The notes under the pieces were generated by a model. The model was not told the origin of the DNA. It made no database searches and saw nothing but the letters and a program-made list of their open reading frames with translations. The translations under genes were made by a program, and so were the position numbers. Shown here piece by piece: positions 60,925 through 64,000 of a DNA stretch of 64,000 bases (the stretch's first letter is position 1; every line of letters begins with the position of its first letter). Source of the stretch: an uncultured Lachnospiraceae bacterium. Its GTDB lineage: Bacteria; Bacillota; Clostridia; Lachnospirales; Lachnospiraceae. The stretch covers positions 1 to 64,000 of the forward strand of contig CAJUPI010000005.1 in assembly GCA_910588125.1 (NCBI GenBank), in the 5' to 3' direction.

Positions 60925-61071
60925 ATCGTCCCTCAGTTCATTCTGCTATATATTAATGTATGGCTATTTTTACAATTCTATGTTATATTATATTAGGGAG
61001 TAATAATAAACCTGATATTCGATATTTTCCCTTCCAAATTCAAATCAAATATCTCATCAATGGAGTTCGAT

Positions 61072-62502
61072 ATGGACAGATACGAATATGACTCAAATCA
61101 TCTTTGGATTCAGCATCGAATACGGCGCCAGAAGCAACAGCGGCTGATCATTGCAGTCAGCTGCTTTCTATTGGCCGGCGCCTGTGCTGCCAGCGCCTTT
61201 CTTCTTCAGAAAAAACAGGGGAATTCTCCTACGGATGCTACCAGGACTCCGATTATTATTGAAGTTCCATCCCCTGGCAATACAAATATTGAGGACAATT
61301 CTGATTCCGTAATCATCGTCGATTCCCCGGCCGGCCAATTGCTGGCCGAGGCCGATATCATTGCCGCCGGGTATGACTATGATCGCGCGATTGAATTGTT
61401 ACAGTCCAGCGAATTTGCCTCCGAACCATCCGTAACCGAGGCGATCGCTTCTTACGAAGCCACTCGCGCCTCACTGGTCAAGGCCAAAATTGGCGAAGTC
61501 ACTCATATCTTTTTCCACTCCATCGTCATGGACAACAGTAAGGCTTTTGACGGCGACAGTGACATGGATGGCTACAATCAAGTCATGACCACTGCCAGTG
61601 AATTCGAAAAGATTCTTCAGACTATGTATGACAAGGGATATGTGCTGGTACGTATGCATGATCTGGCTTATGAAACTACGGATGAAAACGGTAATTCCGT
61701 TATGAAGCCGGGTACCATCCTGCTGCCAGAAGGAAAGATCCCTTTTGTCATGTCTCAGGATGATGTATGCTACTATCCCTATATGAACGGCGACGGCTTT
61801 GCTACCCGCATGATCGTGGGAGAAGACGGAAAACCTACTTGTGAGATGAAAATTGATGAAGACACTACCCTGGTCGGATCCTATGACCTTGTCCCGCTAT
61901 TAGAAGATTTTATTCAGGAGCATCCGGATTTTTCCTACAAGGGCGCCCGGGCTGTGATTGCTTTCACCGGCTACGAAGGCATCCTTGGCTATCGGACCTC
62001 TGACAAGTACGCAAATTCCGAAACCTACGAACAAGATCGCCAGGAAGCTGCCCGCGTCGCTCAGTGCCTGAAAGACAATGGCTGGGAGCTAGCCTCCCAC
62101 AGCTGGGGACATTTGATGATGGGTGAGATTGAAATGGATCGTTTCCGCACAGATACCGATAAATGGGAAGAACAGGTTGACAGTCTGATTGGCCCTATCG
62201 ACATCATTCTTTACCCTTTTGGCAATGATATCAATGACTGGCATCCCTACACCTTTGAAAATGAACGATTTTCCTATCTGTATCATGCCGGATTTCGCTA
62301 TTTCTGTAATGTAGATTCAAACAGGTACTGGCTCCAGATCGGTGATAACTATCTGCGACAGGGCCGGCGTAATCTGGATGGTTACCGGATGTGGAAGGAC
62401 ATAACCGCCGAAAGCGAAGGACGGGAACGCAAGCTGTCAGATCTCTTCCGTGCCGAAGATATTTTTGATTCCGACCGTCCCACCCCCGTTCCCGAAATGT
62501 AA
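61072..62502 (+). CDS. Membrane-anchored polysaccharide deacetylase-like protein
   Basis: I choose ATG 61072 (476 residues), because GGAG is 6 nt ahead; ATG 61060 overlaps that site. A basic cytoplasmic start and one membrane helix (about 27-50) are followed by a Ser/Pro/Asp linker and a helical region (about 95-135). The NodB-like domain follows, with the metal-site motifs MSQDDVCYYPYMN near 225 and SHSWGH near 345 (His-x-x-x-His). The domain would deacetylate wall or capsule polysaccharide. Conserved Asp-Asp and His residues are present, so activity is likely. It sits beside wall genes (carboxypeptidase, amidase). Confidence 0.83.
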   Translation: MDRYEYDSNHLWIQHRIRRQKQQRLIIAVSCFLLAGACAASAFLLQKKQGNSPTDATRTPIIIEVPSPGNTNIEDNSDSVIIVDSPAGQLLAEADIIAAGYDYDRAIELLQSSEFASEPSVTEAIASYEATRASLVKAKIGEVTHIFFHSIVMDNSKAFDGDSDMDGYNQVMTTASEFEKILQTMYDKGYVLVRMHDLAYETTDENGNSVMKPGTILLPEGKIPFVMSQDDVCYYPYMNGDGFATRMIVGEDGKPTCEMKIDEDTTLVGSYDLVPLLEDFIQEHPDFSYKGARAVIAFTGYEGILGYRTSDKYANSETYEQDRQEAARVAQCLKDNGWELASHSWGHLMMGEIEMDRFRTDTDKWEEQVDSLIGPIDIILYPFGNDINDWHPYTFENERFSYLYHAGFRYFCNVDSNRYWLQIGDNYLRQGRRNLDGYRMWKDITAESEGRERKLSDLFRAEDIFDSDRPTPVPEM

Positions 62503-62536
62503 CATGAGGACATTGCAAAATCCATGTCAATCCGTT

Positions 62537-62645
62537 GATTTTTTTAAGGTACGCCTTGGAGGAAGGAGCGGGAGGCCGGGCGATCTGTCGAGAAGCCTCC
62601 CGCTCCTTCCTCCAAGGCTGAATATTCTCAGGAACAAATTTAATG
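62537..62645. repeat. Internally deleted, inverted derivative of the 305-bp palindromic element
   Basis: The 24-bp arms at 62552-62575 and 62594-62617 (GCCTTGGAGGAAGG... and matching ...CCTTCCTCCAAGGC) are perfect inverted copies around an 18-nt loop. GGTACGCC at the left and GGCTGAATATTCTCAGGAAC at the right match sequences of the full element read in reverse. The central part is lost. Such a hairpin would also stop transcription between the two convergent genes. Confidence 0.75.
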
Positions 62646-62654
62646 GCTTTTTGG

Positions 62655-63434
62655 CTATTCTCTCTCCCCTTCTCTAACCATGTATGTCTGATATCCATAA
62701 TTGCGCAGCATCTGTTCCATTCGTGCTGCATTATCCAGATTTAAAAACGCCCCTGCCCGGACTTTATATATCCCGTCATCCATAACGATAAATGCTGGGA
62801 AATTCTGTTCACGAAGCTGCCTTTCCAGCCTTTCTGCCGGTTCCCGATCGGGAAAAGCTCCTACCTGGATTTGATAATACTCCGGTCCCTTTTCCTCTTC
62901 CCGTACGGTTTCTAGAATCCCGTCGGCAATCGCCTGCGCGATCTGATAAAAATTACGGTCAAACATCTGATTATCCACCGGATTGTCCAGAAACCCTGCT
63001 TCTACCAGCACCGCGGGCATCTGAGTCCGGCGCAGCACGATGATCCCCGGCCGTTCGATCACTCCCAGATCGGCAAATCCGGTTTTGTTCATGGCCCGAT
63101 TGATATTCTCAGCCATCAGTCCTGCCACCCCATCATTCTCATATACCAGGCTCTGGGCTCCTGAGGCCGACCCCGGCACAGGCATGGCATTCCGATGAAT
63201 TGACAAAAAATAATCTGCACCCGATCGATTGGCAATCTGTGCTTTTTCCAGAGGCGTCTGATAGACATCCGTCACTCTCGTATACATCACATCCATGCCG
63301 TTTCTACTCAAAATCTCTCCTACTGCCAGCGCCAGCCGTAAAGTATCATCCTTTTCCCGGCGCCCCTGGTACACAGCGCCCGGCTCGTCACCGCCGTGTC
63401 CCGCATCAATCACAATACGTCTTGTTTCTGCCAA
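62655..63434 (-). CDS. N-acetylmuramoyl-L-alanine amidase with SPOR domain
   Basis: I place the start at TTG 63434, 8 nt after AAGGAG; the earlier in-frame GTG overlaps the ribosome site (259 residues). Amidase_3 domain (about 4-180) has the zinc ligands in IDAGHGGDEPG (His), the Glu in GRREKDDTL, FLSIHRNA (His) and the catalytic Glu in LVEAGFLDN. A C-terminal SPOR domain (about 190-255: YYQIQVGAFPDREPAERLERQL) binds denuded glycan. It should cut stem peptides from peptidoglycan. No signal peptide is seen, so it might act in mother-cell lysis or be exported otherwise; this is an open point. Confidence 0.88.
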   Translation of the reverse strand: MAETRRIVIDAGHGGDEPGAVYQGRREKDDTLRLALAVGEILSRNGMDVMYTRVTDVYQTPLEKAQIANRSGADYFLSIHRNAMPVPGSASGAQSLVYENDGVAGLMAENINRAMNKTGFADLGVIERPGIIVLRRTQMPAVLVEAGFLDNPVDNQMFDRNFYQIAQAIADGILETVREEEKGPEYYQIQVGAFPDREPAERLERQLREQNFPAFIVMDDGIYKVRAGAFLNLDNAARMEQMLRNYGYQTYMVREGERE

Positions 63435-63533
63435 AATAAAAACTCCTTCCACACACTGCTCTGTTAATACAGTATGTAAAAGAAGCCTGTCCGTTGCCTG
63501 TTCTCACTCTGTCATTGCTTTGCTCCGTAACTC

Positions 63534-63971
63534 TCACTCGTCCAATCCGATTCCCCGCGGCCCTACATGAGTGGAAAAAACAATCTGAGTATTGGTCTTA
63601 CCGAACTTCTGAAGCTGGCCGATAAAGTTGTCTAACTCCATGGTGCTCTGAAATGCCACCTTCATCAGCATGGAGTAATCTCCGGTTACACAGCAGCATT
63701 CCAGCACATTGGGGATATGCTCCGCATAATCATAAAATTTAGGCTTGTCTTCTGGCACCACATTGAGGTTTATAAATGCAATGATGTGATATCCCAGCTT
63801 AATCGGATCCACCTGTGCATGATAGCCGGAAATCACCCCGTCCTTTTCCATCTTTTCGATCCGTGCCGATACTGCCGGCGAGGAAAGAAACGTGCTCTCG
63901 GCAATTGTCTTCAAGGATGTCCTGGCATTTCCCTGTAATAATTTTAATATTCTTCTATCTATATTATCCAT
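63534..63971 (-). CDS. Lrp/AsnC-family transcriptional regulator
   Basis: Start at ATG 63971 behind GGAGGG (145 residues). The N-terminal helix-turn-helix (about 1-60: DNIDRRILKLLQGNARTSLKTIAESTFLSSPAVSARIEKMEKDGVI) and the C-terminal RAM ligand domain (VTGDYSMLMKVAFQSTMELDNFI) are complete. Lrp/AsnC proteins bind amino acids and control their metabolism. The target is unknown. Near the window edge, so upstream partners are not visible. Confidence 0.92.
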   Translation of the reverse strand: MDNIDRRILKLLQGNARTSLKTIAESTFLSSPAVSARIEKMEKDGVISGYHAQVDPIKLGYHIIAFINLNVVPEDKPKFYDYAEHIPNVLECCCVTGDYSMLMKVAFQSTMELDNFIGQLQKFGKTNTQIVFSTHVGPRGIGLDE

Positions 63972-64000
63972 AATCCCTCCATCCTGGTAACCCTTCAAAC

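Overview
The window reads as chromosomal DNA of an anaerobic Gram-positive Clostridia bacterium, most likely a Lachnospiraceae-type organism. The grounds are a complete Rnf complex (rnfCDGEAB), an oxygen-sensitive class III ribonucleotide reductase (nrdD) behind NrdR boxes, the hrcA-grpE-dnaK-dnaJ operon under a CIRCE operator, an archaeal-type aspartyl-tRNA synthetase joined to gatCAB behind a T-box, 3D-domain cell-wall proteins, AGGAGG-type ribosome binding sites and TTGACA/TATAAT promoters. No phage, CRISPR array, rRNA, tRNA or transposase gene was found. The identification rests on gene content, not on a database match.

Layout. 0.3-2.2 kb: a PadR regulator, a HAAS-domain membrane protein and a small membrane protein. 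2.4-5.2 kb: two paralogous zinc-ribbon/transmembrane/leucine-rich proteins. 5.5-8.0 kb: a lipoprotein, a 57-residue BFD-like [2Fe-2S] protein and a DUF362-ferredoxin protein. 8.2-10.3 kb: nrdD. 10.4-16.2 kb: a long palindromic repeat, a tandem 150-bp repeat, then a 1165-residue TPR protein with a degenerate J domain followed by an HscC-like Hsp70. 16.2-18.0 kb: YitT and SanA/YdcF-like membrane proteins. 18.4-23.5 kb: a signalling operon (REC-HD-GYP-PAS-GGDEF protein, free Hpt protein, hybrid histidine kinase). 23.7-28.8 kb: Rnf. 29.6-34.5 kb: the heat-shock operon. 34.7-36.5 kb: two 3D-domain proteins. 36.5-41.1 kb: gtrA-like, yfhO-like and argH. 41.4-47.5 kb: an aspartate aminotransferase and aspS-gatCAB. 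48.0-50.7 kb: a polar amino-acid ABC importer. 50.8-59.6 kb: a cis-prenyltransferase-like protein, three MATE exporters, an orphan NMT1-type binding lipoprotein, a threonine-aldolase-like enzyme and a HAD phosphatase. 59.6-64.0 kb: a D,D-carboxypeptidase, a polysaccharide deacetylase, an amidase with a SPOR domain and an Lrp/AsnC regulator.

Most of what coding genes do not explain is repeat structure. One family of roughly 305-bp palindromic elements with CCAATGTCATT ends occurs as two full copies (18.1 and 58.0 kb) and at least six fragments or rearranged copies. Both full copies lie between direct repeats, which points to mobilisation. A second family of about 170-180-bp near-perfect palindromes occurs at 10.4 and 35.4 kb; part of the arm differs between copies while the two arms of each copy still match. 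A 150-bp hairpin-rich unit is duplicated in tandem just upstream of the TPR/Hsp70 pair.

The most promising undescribed system is the pair at 11.0-16.2 kb: a dedicated Hsp70 with a giant TPR partner whose J domain has lost the HPD histidine. Next are the zinc-ribbon/LRR membrane pair and the phosphorelay centred on a protein carrying both c-di-GMP synthesis and degradation domains. The aspS-gatCAB leader has overlapping Glu and Asn triplets at the proposed specifier position.
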